A stretch of 64,000 nucleotides of DNA from positions 574,854 through 638,853 of the forward strand of contig SCFE01000001.1 in assembly GCA_004352715.1 (NCBI GenBank), given 5' to 3'. The DNA comes from Hofstenia miamia. Its lineage: Eukaryota > Xenacoelomorpha > Acoela. This document shows, one piece after another, positions 10,836 to 20,055 of the stretch. Made by a program: the position numbers and the translations under genes. Every line of letters begins with the position of its first letter. Position 1 is the stretch's first letter. Below the pieces are notes generated by a model. The model was not told the DNA's origin and ran no database searches. It worked only from the letters and a program-made list of their open reading frames with translations.

Positions 10836-11124
10836 GTACGTTTTTAGCTATTGAATTTTAGAGAAGATTAAGTCAATTCCTTTACAATTTCAATTAAGTT
10901 ATTAAAATTTTTCCCTTCTATCATTCATCAAAAAGATATGAATGTATACATACAATGTAGTAAATTCCCAAAGAAATGATCAGAGTGCACTAAAATACAT
11001 ATTTTATGCCGAATTTTTTCAAAATACTTTGCGAAATGAGCTAAATTGATTATTTTCGGTTAAGTAATATACTTCTTAATTTCCGACTAAAAGTGAATGT
11101 TCAGGGTGTTCTATATCAACTCTA

Positions 11125-11169
11125 GCATGATTACTGCAGCCCTAGGGTTACCCTATGTAGCAATCATGC
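11125..11169. repeat. Short inverted repeat (hairpin)
   Basis: GCATGATTACTGCA at 11125-11138 can pair with TGTAGCAATCATGC at 11156-11169: 12 Watson-Crick pairs, one wobble and one mismatch. The loop itself contains CCCTAGGG. The outer flanks do not extend the stem. CATGATTACTG recurs at about 13495-13506. Confidence 0.5.
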
Positions 11170-11339
11170 AGTCTTTGCAGGCTTCATTAATTAAAAAAAC
11201 GAGTTTGTGGTAAACAGATGCTTTTTTGAAAATTCTTCTTTAAATAGAGTTTTTTTTTCAAAAGTTTTTCAAATACTAAATAATAGGTATTCTAGGTTTT
11301 TAAAATATTCAGAAATTTGTAGCTAACAACTAGCAATAA

Positions 11340-11366
11340 ATATATATATATATATATTATATATAT
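11340..11366. repeat. (TA)n microsatellite
   Basis: A run of TA units with one TTA interruption. Confidence 0.9.
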
Positions 11367-11636
11367 TTACATGTCAAGTTTGTACCCGGCTCGAGCTTAG
11401 GCCTTAAAACTAAGAATGAATCGAGACCGGGTCCAAAATTTCCTCTCAACAGGCTTAGAATTATTCAAATTTGTATAAGTGAACATACATTTTTCTTTTA
11501 CATTACAATATTATATCTACTATTATATTCAATGGATCAACTATGCATCAAAAAGTAAGTCCAAGGCAACTTTTACAATTAACCCAGAAATTGCCTTATT
11601 AATAACAAACGCCAATCAATTTCATTTGTACTTTAG

Positions 11637-11713
11637 GTGTCCCAGGCGTAAGCTTAAATTACTTGATAATACACCGGTTTTATTTGAATGTTTGCGAGGG
11701 GAATGCTGCATAA
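11637..11713 (+). CDS. Candidate second exon of a small secreted peptide gene
   Basis: A pyrimidine-rich tract ending TTTGTACTTTAG precedes this GC-richer segment. If spliced to the signal-peptide exon at 10781-10835, the junction codon is Gly and the frame runs VPGVSLNYLIIHRFYLNV then CEGNAA and a TAA at 11711-11713, for a 43-residue product. An AATAAA at 12018-12023 could be a polyadenylation signal, though such words are common in this base composition. A GTAAGC inside the segment (11648-11653) could instead be a donor. No homologue is known to me, so the call is weak. Confidence 0.15.
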
Positions 11714-12989
11714 ACTCGTAGAACTTGTATATGATGTAACATAACCATAAGATTTAGAATTGATTTAGGTACTATTGTAAATTTTTCACTTCAATGATAA
11801 AATTATTGAGAATTTTTCGTAAAATAGCTTTTATCGAAATGCTCAATGACATATATGACACGAAATCTGATCCTATAATTCAGAAAATGCTTAGTAATTG
11901 CCATGTATTTGCGAAATACATTTGACTGTATTTTCTTAGATCTCGTACATTGATGTTACCCCACTCTGTATTTATTCTCGTTTAAATGCGTCTAGAAATA
12001 ATTTAAATATAGCCATTAATAAACCCATTCATAAATTAAGTAAGTAAAGATGTGCTGTAATTAAATTTGACGTTAATGGCTGCATGCTCGTGTTAATGGA
12101 AACATTTAATTGCTAGCAAAATCAAAAGCTCAAAATTCCAAACCTTTCTTTGCTTCAAGTACACGTGATTGATATCCATTGTCTTTGGCAGATGCTTAGT
12201 GCTTTTTTAATTGACAAATGCAAACGCCGAAATGATTTGTCTTAGATATTCGTCCTCAAACTGCTTCCCCACAGAATCCTTTTAAAAACGTTACCTTCAA
12301 TTCTCAAAATCAAAATGGTCATTATCTTTTCGAATGCAACAATCTAAAGCATCTTTCACCCATGATGAAAGTAGCTGTAAAACAACATATTAAAAATATT
12401 ATTTTTTATTTGCATTTGAATGAGAAGAAGCATTCTATTACGCTACATACATCTTCATAATTCAAATTTATAACAACACCTCAGAATGCCTTAAATTCCC
12501 AGTTGCTCTAGCAACTTTAGTTGAACGAGTACTAACATAACTTATACAAAGTTTTGAATAATGCGATGTTGTGACCACCAGTGCTTTGAAGTTGAAATGA
12601 AATGGATTTTACCATTGTATTTGAATTATTCAAAGTCTAACGTTCTGGTACTCATTGGGAATTAGGAGATTTGCACAATATAAGGTTACCGATCTGACCA
12701 ATGCAGGAAATAATCTGAATTAGAAAGTATAACATTTAATCGTGAGTCTTTACGGAAATGTAGTTAATTAGTATTGTATGCACTTCAAAATCATCTATCT
12801 CCCAACATCTGTCTGTCTTATGAATTTGGCACTAAAATACACTTTGCAGGAAATATGCGTATAAATAGAATGTCGCATTTTTTATTAAGATATAAATAAA
12901 AAATTATTCTTAGAACATATGTTAAGTTTATTATTCATGTATATGCACACATATATTCATGAATTATATATATATATATATATACGTAC

Positions 12990-13022
<33 letters not shown>

Positions 13023-15104
13023 ATATATATATGAAAAAATACTATTTATGTTGAAACTTTTCTAAAATTCTGAAGTAAAAGAGATTACTTTGGGTAAGTG
13101 TAAGAAATACGAGACCTTAGGTAATAATAGCACACAAGAGTCAAACGTATCCTGTCTGCCCTGGTTTTGGAAAAGTATTGTCATATTGTCATCTATCACC
13201 CGTATTAACCTTTACAATGTAAATATTAACCTTTTATACAATGTAAATATTTCTCAGCAAATATCCAATCTACCAATGTAAGAATTTGCCATGCTTAAAT
13301 GCCTGTAGATATGCATGTATTTATTGGGATTTCTAGGAATATAGTGTAAAAATTAAAATAATATAGAGGGTGTAAAGGTGATGTTTGTAACGATATTATG
13401 AATTTGCCAACAACTATCTAGGTAAATTGAACTTCTTTGCAAAGTGTAAAGTGCATACAGTAACATGAGGCCTCCAGTATGGCAGTGTTGGTCATGCATG
13501 ATTACTGTGGTGCTGTGCTTTGATAAATTGTCTAAGCATTAAAAACAAAATGCGAAGTGCTCGAGGCTCAATTACCGGCAATTTAGATGATAATCAATTA
13601 ATATTATAAATAATATTTAATTCTTAGTTAAGGTTTAGTGTTTGATGAAACCCAAGCATTTTAGGAGATGTACTTCTTTATAGGGAATTGTATTTCAAAT
13701 AAAATATATTTTACTCAACAACTATTTGAGATTTAAGTTGAAAATGAAGTGTTCCTGGATTACCTACACTATCTGATGAAATTACCTGCTATCTAATGAA
13801 ATAAATAAATTTTAGCCATTACTACGAGTTGCTGAAAACTTTAGTAAAACATATTAGTGTATAGACCTATATGTATTCCTGTTTATGCAAATAGCCAAAT
13901 GAGCCTAGGGGTTTCCTATTCCCTACACCTACCCTACACAATATTGCAATTAGAAATTTGTTTACGAACTGCAGCATAGTTTTACTTTGATTCTCTGTAG
14001 TAGTTTACAAATTTTCTTTCAGAAGAGAAGAATACTGCTTTAACCATATTTCCACTAAGGATTTTTCAAAATCAGTGGATACTTCAACAAAAACTTTCTA
14101 AACGATTAGAACTTACAAACTAATGAAGATATTTAAAATCTAAAAGCACCACTGTACAGAAAATTGTCTCCTCTGTCTTTTTCGTCTAAAATTTGCGACC
14201 AGTCTCTCTCACATATTGTTTTCACAAAACAAAATATTTCAGGGTAGTTGTTGTTCCTGTTGGGATTAGACAGTCTCATTACCTGAACACTAAGTATGGA
14301 ATAGTTTAAATAATTTTACAAAAATCGAACTTCTTACTGAAAAAATACTTACTTGCATGTTATTCAGGCATAATCACATGTTTTAACACATATCTTTATC
14401 ATTGAATGTACGGGCCCTACCCCATAACTGTGTCATTGTAAAAACCTTTCAATATTTCTTAACAGGCTTTGATAAAATTGATCAAAATGCTGACAAATCG
14501 GTTTCCTAAAAGTAACACTAGTGAAAATAGTAATTGTGCCAGGAAAAAAATGTTAAGCCAAAGTGATGTTTTTTATCTCGTAAAAGGGAATGGAGTTCTT
14601 CTCTATAGAAACCATTTAAACATCAATATCTTATCGATATAGGGATATTTTGAAAAAATATCTTATGAAGTGAAAAGTTCTGTTGTTTTTTAAAAACTAA
14701 CAAAAATTTCTAGTCATTAATCCATTTACTATAATTTTTTTGAAAAAAAATGTAAGCATAGCTTTGCCGCGAAATTACTTGCATTAATTAATATAATTGC
14801 TTACTGAAATTGTTGAAAGTGAACATTAATAGACGCATTGCTTTGTAATCCTTAAAAGACTATTGAAACTGAGAAGGAAATGATTCTCTAATTTTCTTTA
14901 CGCAGTTAGTAGAAGACGTTTCAAAAAATTATTACACAAAATCAAGGTTGAACTTTCTTTTTCAAATTTGAAAGCAAAATTTATACGGCACCTAAAGTTA
15001 CTTTTGCATTTGCAATCTTTCAATAAATGCTTTTATAAGCCACTATCTGAATCCTTAAACACTGATAAGAATTTATACCATTTGCAAAAATTGCTAATTT
15101 ATCA
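11714..15104. other. Non-coding AT-rich region
   Basis: Only short chance ORFs. A complex TA microsatellite occupies 12965-13032. The 63-codon frame at 13090-13281 has no recognisable features. Nothing else supported. Confidence 0.5.
12965..13032. repeat. (TA)n compound microsatellite
   Basis: TA runs interrupted by CGTACA and TTA. Confidence 0.92.
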
Positions 15105-15156
15105 ACATAATAATAATAATAAGAGTCAAGCTAATAATAATAATAATAATAATAAT
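15105..15156. repeat. (TAA)n microsatellite, 5' side of LINE copy A
   Basis: ATA/TAA trinucleotide runs at about 15106-15122 and 15132-15155 with a short interruption (AGAGTCAAGC). LINE copy A begins immediately after, consistent with insertion into a TAA array. Confidence 0.9.
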
Positions 15157-15315
15157 TGGAGGAGTTGGGAGTCCCAAAGTGGGGAGGACCAGTAGCACAG
15201 AAGGCAGCATTGTTAGCAACAGCTAGAGTCCTGAGGAAAGCTCTCAGACTCCCTTGGAACTGGTGAGTTCCCCGAGCTGAGAGGAATACAAGCATGAAGC
15301 TGTGTGAAGTAAGAA
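15156..15315 (+). mobile_element. RLE-type LINE copy A: 5'-truncated 3' end
   Basis: About 160 bases matching copy B at 16388-16553, differing by a handful of substitutions by eye. It retains the last codons of the ORF (LEELGVPKWGGPVAQKAA through RKALRLPWNW), ends in TGA at 15264-15266, and has a short 3' untranslated region ending GTGAAGTAAG just before a (TAA)n tail. Severe 5' truncation is the usual outcome of target-primed reverse transcription. Here the TGG codon after VPK is intact, whereas copy B has TAG, so A did not derive from B. Confidence 0.8.

Positions 15316-15357
<42 letters not shown>
15316..15357. repeat. (TAA)n array, tail of copy A and junction with copy B
   Basis: About 14 TAA units. 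It is the 3' tail of copy A and abuts the tRNA-like start of copy B. Confidence 0.95.
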
Positions 15358-15358
<1 letters not shown>

Positions 15359-15430
15359 GGCCCTAGTGGCCAAGGGGTAAAAGGCTAGACTGGGACCGCG
15401 AGGACCCGGGTTCGAGCCCGCCCCCCGACC
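15358..15430 (+). promoter_or_regulatory. tRNA-like module with A and B boxes at the start of LINE copy B
   Basis: TAGTGGCCAAGGGG at 15364-15377 resembles a tRNA A box (TRGYNNARNNG-type). GGTTCGAGCCC at 15409-15419 matches the B box consensus GGTTCGANNCC. Their starts are 45 bases apart, the spacing seen inside tRNA genes, and CGGGTTCGAGCCCG forms a small T-arm-like stem. No matching acceptor stem or clear anticodon arm was found, so it is not a functional tRNA. It could serve as an internal RNA polymerase III promoter, either of the LINE itself or of a tRNA-derived SINE joined to it. Confidence 0.6.
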
Positions 15431-15570
15431 CTACCTTCAATGAGAGTGAAACTGAAAGAAAAGGCCCTCAGTCCCCGCAGGCCTTAAATGGTCAGAGGGT
15501 GCGAAGAATCTCCGGTCAGGTGGACTCCACAATCGGGAGTGTGGACTCGAGAAGTGGCAGTATAGGATCC

Positions 15571-16130
15571 ACACAGACCAATGGACAACGGCACAAATGG
15601 ACAGATGAGCAGAACAGAACAGCATTGGAGTGTTACAGAAGAAGCAGGCCAGATGAGAGGGGTNNNNNNNNNNNNNNNNNNNNNNNNNNNNNNNNNNNNN
15701 NNNNNNNNNNNNNNNNNNNNNNNNNNNNNNNNNNNNNNNNNNNNNNNNNNNNNNNNNNNNNNNNNNNNNNNNNNNNNNNNNNNNNNNNNNNNNNNNNNNN
15801 NNNNNNNNNNNNNNNNNNNNNNNNNNNNNNNNNNNNNNNNNNNNNNNNNNNNNNNNNNNNNNNNNCCAGATGAGAGGGGTTACAGGAAGAGAATGTTGGA
15901 AGAATGGAGGAAGGCAGAAACAGGATTAGAAGTTACAGAGCAGAGGCTTGCAGGACAAGTGCGAAAGTTACAGTTGGATGAGAGTAAGGGAAAAAGAGAG
16001 TTGAACAGGCTAAGCAGAGGGAAGATGAAGTGATAGACGTTGAGGCACAATTGGCGGAAGAAGCAGAACCAGTGGACGCAGAAACTGAAGCAGCAATCAA
16101 GGAAAAGATGAAGGAAGAAATAGGTGAGAG
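15571..16130 (+). pseudogene. N-terminal segment of LINE copy B ORF, Myb/SANT-like
   Basis: The frame reads GQRHKWTDEQNRTALECYRR then SRPDERG, the gap, and YRKRMLEEWRKAETGLEV, followed by TEQRLAGQVRKLQ. The pattern W-x-x-E-x-N...CY..S.P..RGYRKRM..W resembles the trihelix or Myb/SANT-like helix set near the N-terminus of RLE-type LINE proteins, where it binds target DNA. A highly charged segment follows (AEEAEPVDAETEAAIKEKMK). Two frames are used on the two sides of the gap at 15664-15865, whose edges share 15 bases, so the break is probably an assembly artefact. A frame change near 16030 follows. Confidence 0.6.
15664..15865. other. Assembly gap with identical flanks (probable unjoined overlap)
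   Basis: CCAGATGAGAGGGGT ends at 15663 and begins again at 15866. The coding sense reads smoothly through if the two 15-base copies are one, so the 202 Ns are probably spurious. Confidence 0.75.
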
Positions 16131-16151
16131 AACTACATACAGACGAGCAAA

Positions 16152-16499
16152 GTGATAGAAGCACGGAGGCCAGACATAGTAGTGGTAGACAAAGAGGAAA
16201 GATTAGGAACAGTGATAGACATAGCAGTACCAAAGGACAGAAATGTAGAAAGCAAGGAGAAAGAGAAGATAGACAAGTACAGAGAGTTGGCAGAGGAAAT
16301 ATAAAGGCTGTGGAAGTTAAAGAAAGTTGAAGTGGTCCTAGTAGTTGTAGGAGCACTAGGAGCAGTGAGTAAGAAGCATAAGAGATACTTGGAGGAGCTG
16401 GGAGTACCAAAGTAGGGAGGAGCAGTAGCACAGAAGGCAGCATTGTTAGGAACAGCTAGAGTCCTGAGGAAAGCTCTCAGACTCCCTGGGAACTGGTGA
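16152..16499 (+). pseudogene. Restriction-like endonuclease (RLE) domain of LINE copy B
   Basis: One plus-strand frame reads VIEARRPDIVVVDKEERLG, TVIDIAVPKDRNVESKEKEK and IDKYRELAEEI, then TAA. It continues in the same frame as RLWKLKKVEVVLVVVGALG, SKKHKRYLEELGVPK, TAG, and on to LRLPGNW and TGA at 16497-16499. The R-P-D at 16167-16175 and a downstream D in VID (16218-16220) match the PD...D core of the type IIS-like endonucleases that nick target DNA in R2/R4/NeSL-type elements. The catalytic residues survive, but two internal stops show decay. The upstream CCHC zinc knuckle is missing, presumably in the deletion. Confidence 0.72.
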
Positions 16500-16552
16500 G
16501 TTCCCCGAGCTGAGAGGAATACAAGCATGAAGCTGTGTGAAGTAAGAGATAA

Positions 16553-16553
<1 letters not shown>

Positions 16554-16585
<32 letters not shown>
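16554..16585. repeat. (TAA)n array between LINE copies B and C
   Basis: About ten TAA units; the tail of copy B and the 5' flank of copy C. Confidence 0.95.
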
Positions 16586-17665
16586 GAGATGTAGGACAAA
16601 GACCAGAGGATGCAAAGATCGTTGTTGATAGAAGACAAACTTAGCAATTGCATGGATAGACTACAGGAAGGCGTATGACAGCATATCATATAGGTGGGTA
16701 TTGAGGACGCTAGAGGCCAATGGAGTTTCACGGAAATGGGTTGAGTTTCTAGAGAGGGAGATGGGAAAGTGGCAGACTGAGATAGATGGGCATAGGTTGA
16801 GGTTTAGACGGGGTATATTCCAGGGAGACAGCTTAGCGCCACTACTGTTTGTAGTTAGCTTAATACCTATCACAGAAAAGTTAAAGGAGACAGGTATAGG
16901 GTATAAGATGGAGGAGAATGGTAGAGCAGTGAAGATGTATGCTAGTTCAAGGAAGATGTTGCAGAAGCAAGTGGAAACATTGGAGAAGAATAGCAGAGAT
17001 TCAGGATTAGAACTTGGATTGGGAAATTTGTGCGACAGTGACAATGACTAGAGGCAAGTGCATAGATGGAGATGGTTTGAGGACGAGCAGTGGGGATAAG
17101 ATTGAGGAAGTCAAAGAGGGGAACAAGTACTTAGGTGTGATAGAGAAAGATAGAACAGATCATGAGGAAATGAGGACGAGGTTATGAAAAAAATACAAGG
17201 GGAGAGAAAGTAAGGTACTACAGAAGTCAGCATTGAATGGGCAGAAAAGCATAAAGGCAATTACTACATGGGCGATACCAGTGTTGAGATATTCGGCAGG
17301 AATAGTTAGGTGGAACAAGAATGAACTGAGGGAATTAGACAGGGAGACAAGGAAGATACTAGCAGCAGAGAGAGCATTCAACTTAAATGGATATGTAGAT
17401 AGGTTGTACATTGCAAGGCATAAGGAAGGGAAAGGGTTGCTAAGTGTGGAAGAAACTGTAGAAACAGAAGCACTAGGGCTAAAGGAATATGTAGAAGAGC
17501 AACCTAGAGGATCCCTTCTAGAGATCACTAAGGCGCTAAGGAAGATAAGAACTAAGAGTGAAGGAAAGAAGGTATATAAGAGTAGGATGGAATCAGAGAG
17601 ACAAACAAGGTATAGGCAGAAGATAATGCATGGAGAATACTGGAGGAACACAGAAATGTGTTTAC
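16586..17665 (+). mobile_element. RLE-type LINE copy C: RT and connector, truncated at both ends
   Basis: Copy C begins in the middle of the RT domain directly after (TAA)n. Plus-strand translation gives AIAWIDYRKAYDSISYRW (motif A, Asp at 16659-16661), KWVEFLEREMGKWQTEI, RRGIFQGDSLAPLLFV (about 16808-16855) and LIPITEKLKETGIGYKM. The expected YMDD box is missing: VKMY runs straight into ASSRKMLQKQ at 16929-16960. After a frameshift near 17030 come CATVTMTRGKCIDGDGLR, KYLGVIEKD, a TGA near 17184, and a long open frame 17233-17676 (AITTWAIPVLRYSAGIVRW, DRETRKILAAERA, VDRLYIARHKEGKGLLSVE) typical of the connector after RT in R2/R4-like elements. The coding signal ends near 17660 before the zinc knuckle and endonuclease, with no TAA tail. 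Confidence 0.8.
16701..17051 (+). pseudogene. Reverse transcriptase fragment of LINE copy C lacking YxDD
   Basis: Open segment covering RT fingers and palm. The GIFQGDSLAPLLF box is intact, as is the upstream motif A Asp. The active-site YxDD has been deleted: GRAVKMY continues as ASSRKML where VxxMxMDDxKxYASS is expected from related elements. A short direct repeat such as AAGATGTAT on both sides of the lost segment would explain the deletion. The frame ends at a TAG after a one-base shift near 17030. It cannot encode an active polymerase. Confidence 0.7.
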
Positions 17666-17676
17666 TGTTTAATTAG
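17233..17676 (+). pseudogene. RT connector segment of LINE copy C
   Basis: A 147-codon open stretch following a TGA at about 17184. It contains TWAIPVLRYSAGIVRWNK, LDRETRKIL and RLYIARHKEGKGLLSVEE, the conserved connector (thumb to zinc-knuckle region) of R2/R4/NeSL-like proteins, usually followed by CCHC and endonuclease. Here it stops near EYWRNTEM where unrelated AT-rich DNA begins. The Met is not a real start. Confidence 0.65.
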
Positions 17677-18846
17677 GAGCACTTTTCTTTGATAATGTTC
17701 ACTTAAGGTTGGCTTCTGCATTTCTCTATTAAAACTGCAACCCGAGAAAAACCCTCTTGTTTTGATCAATCTTTGAGTTGTGATTATATGAAATCTACAA
17801 TCATTTCACATATTCAAAATTTGTAGTACCTGGTTTCTAAGCCAAACTTTACAAAGATTTGCTTAACTAGATCTTAATTTAAACGAATTTCGCTTTAACA
17901 CAAGTGGTTAAACCGTTCAAATAGAGAATTTTGTGCAACGATAATTGTGGATGTCCGTTGTAGATAGTGTGTTAGGCAGAGTACAGACTTACAATGTTAT
18001 TCAAAAGTTTCTTATTTAAGTAAGTTAAATAACAAATTCACTAGTAAAACTTTGTTGCAACAGATATTTACTTTGTTGTAAATAAAGGCATAAGTGTTCA
18101 CGGGACTCTTGTTTATATTTTGAGACTCAAATTTCATAAGCTCTTCAGACGAAAACAATACAGTATAAGACATTAAAAATAACGTAAAATTCTTGTTAAA
18201 ATGCGGCGACTTGAACAATCCATAGTTTTGAGCGCTCATTGAATGTAAAAATGGAGTTAAAATATCAACGACTAATAGAAAATGACGATTGGCCATTACC
18301 TTTAAGATGAAAGGTTTTGTAAAGCACTAATTAAAAAGTGCGCGTTTATTATAGTAAGTACTATGCTAAAAACAGAGTACTTTTAAAATTTTTCAAAAAT
18401 CTTAATTAATGTGCATACTTGCAAGGAGTTAATAATAATTTTTCTATTTAAAAGCTTTTTTTAAATTTGCCTAAAATGTAACGTTGTCATGGAATCTATA
18501 AAACATTTACATTGTCCTATTTACTTATTGCTTGTGAGATAAATTGAGATAGTGTGTGAAGTCTTCGTGTTCTTAGACTAATTACTAGGTTTGTGGCGGG
18601 TCAAAATTCTGGCCATTTCCCGCAATGGTTTCTATGGATCCCGTCCTGTCCTGCATGAATTTGTTGATTTAACATTAAATTGATTACATAAATATCTAAT
18701 AATATATATAAAGTATAGCATTTTTTCTCGTCCTAAACCACCTGTGACCCAAATTTGGAACCAGCCATAAGTCTTAAGGGGGAGGAGGGGGCGGGCTGTA
18801 GCAAGCAAGCAAGCAGCAGATAATACTGACAACCCGAGAATACCGA

Positions 18847-18848
<2 letters not shown>
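17677..18848. other. Non-coding; GC-richer patch with (AAGC)n at 18770-18830
   Basis: No gene recognised. At 18774-18795 lies GGGGGAGGAGGGGGCGGGC, followed by three AAGC units, just before a long TA repeat. The 18590-18650 part is also less AT-rich. Possibly an old element truncated at the microsatellite. Confidence 0.4.
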
Positions 18849-18899
<51 letters not shown>

Positions 18900-18949
18900 A
18901 TATACATGTCATATATACATAAATTGCTGCATTTATTTATGTATGCATT

Positions 18950-18990
<41 letters not shown>
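18849..18990. repeat. (TA)n microsatellites
   Basis: TA runs at 18849-18896 and 18954-18990. Confidence 0.93.
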
Positions 18991-18993
<3 letters not shown>

Positions 18994-19040
18994 CATACAT
19001 ATAGTTGAATTTCACTTCGAAAATTATATTCACATATCTC

Positions 19041-20040
19041 NNNNNNNNNNNNNNNNNNNNNNNNNNNNNNNNNNNNNNNNNNNNNNNNNNNNNNNNNNNN
19101 NNNNNNNNNNNNNNNNNNNNNNNNNNNNNNNNNNNNNNNNNNNNNNNNNNNNNNNNNNNNNNNNNNNNNNNNNNNNNNNNNNNNNNNNNNNNNNNNNNNN
19201 NNNNNNNNNNNNNNNNNNNNNNNNNNNNNNNNNNNNNNNNNNNNNNNNNNNNNNNNNNNNNNNNNNNNNNNNNNNNNNNNNNNNNNNNNNNNNNNNNNNN
19301 NNNNNNNNNNNNNNNNNNNNNNNNNNNNNNNNNNNNNNNNNNNNNNNNNNNNNNNNNNNNNNNNNNNNNNNNNNNNNNNNNNNNNNNNNNNNNNNNNNNN
19401 NNNNNNNNNNNNNNNNNNNNNNNNNNNNNNNNNNNNNNNNNNNNNNNNNNNNNNNNNNNNNNNNNNNNNNNNNNNNNNNNNNNNNNNNNNNNNNNNNNNN
19501 NNNNNNNNNNNNNNNNNNNNNNNNNNNNNNNNNNNNNNNNNNNNNNNNNNNNNNNNNNNNNNNNNNNNNNNNNNNNNNNNNNNNNNNNNNNNNNNNNNNN
19601 NNNNNNNNNNNNNNNNNNNNNNNNNNNNNNNNNNNNNNNNNNNNNNNNNNNNNNNNNNNNNNNNNNNNNNNNNNNNNNNNNNNNNNNNNNNNNNNNNNNN
19701 NNNNNNNNNNNNNNNNNNNNNNNNNNNNNNNNNNNNNNNNNNNNNNNNNNNNNNNNNNNNNNNNNNNNNNNNNNNNNNNNNNNNNNNNNNNNNNNNNNNN
19801 NNNNNNNNNNNNNNNNNNNNNNNNNNNNNNNNNNNNNNNNNNNNNNNNNNNNNNNNNNNNNNNNNNNNNNNNNNNNNNNNNNNNNNNNNNNNNNNNNNNN
19901 NNNNNNNNNNNNNNNNNNNNNNNNNNNNNNNNNNNNNNNNNNNNNNNNNNNNNNNNNNNNNNNNNNNNNNNNNNNNNNNNNNNNNNNNNNNNNNNNNNNN
20001 NNNNNNNNNNNNNNNNNNNNNNNNNNNNNNNNNNNNNNNN
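19041..20040. other. Assembly gap of exactly 1000 Ns
   Basis: The round size suggests a placeholder for an unknown length. TA repeat at 20041-20055 follows. Confidence 0.95.
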
Positions 20041-20055
20041 ATATATATATATATA

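Larger units (their letters stand above)
15358..16553 (+). mobile_element. RLE-type LINE copy B with internal deletion of the reverse transcriptase
   Basis: Copy B runs from the tRNA-like module to a (TAA)n tail. Parts in order: a 5' region; an N-terminal DNA-binding-like coding segment at about 15571-16130; an abrupt junction near 16130-16150; a C-terminal endonuclease frame at 16152-16499; then a 3' untranslated region of about 55 bases matching copy A. The RT domain, expected between the N-terminal segment and the endonuclease, is absent. The domain set (Myb/SANT-like N-terminus, one RT, C-terminal restriction-like endonuclease) is that of the R2/R4/NeSL group; the TAA flanks recall Dong and R4 elements, which are known to sit at TAA repeats. 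Clade assignment is inference. Confidence 0.78.

Noticed and set aside
15131-15373. Minus-strand poly-Tyr open frame, and Leu-rich minus-strand frames at 15880-16731
   Set aside because: Antisense of (TAA)n arrays and of the plus-strand LINE coding sequence.
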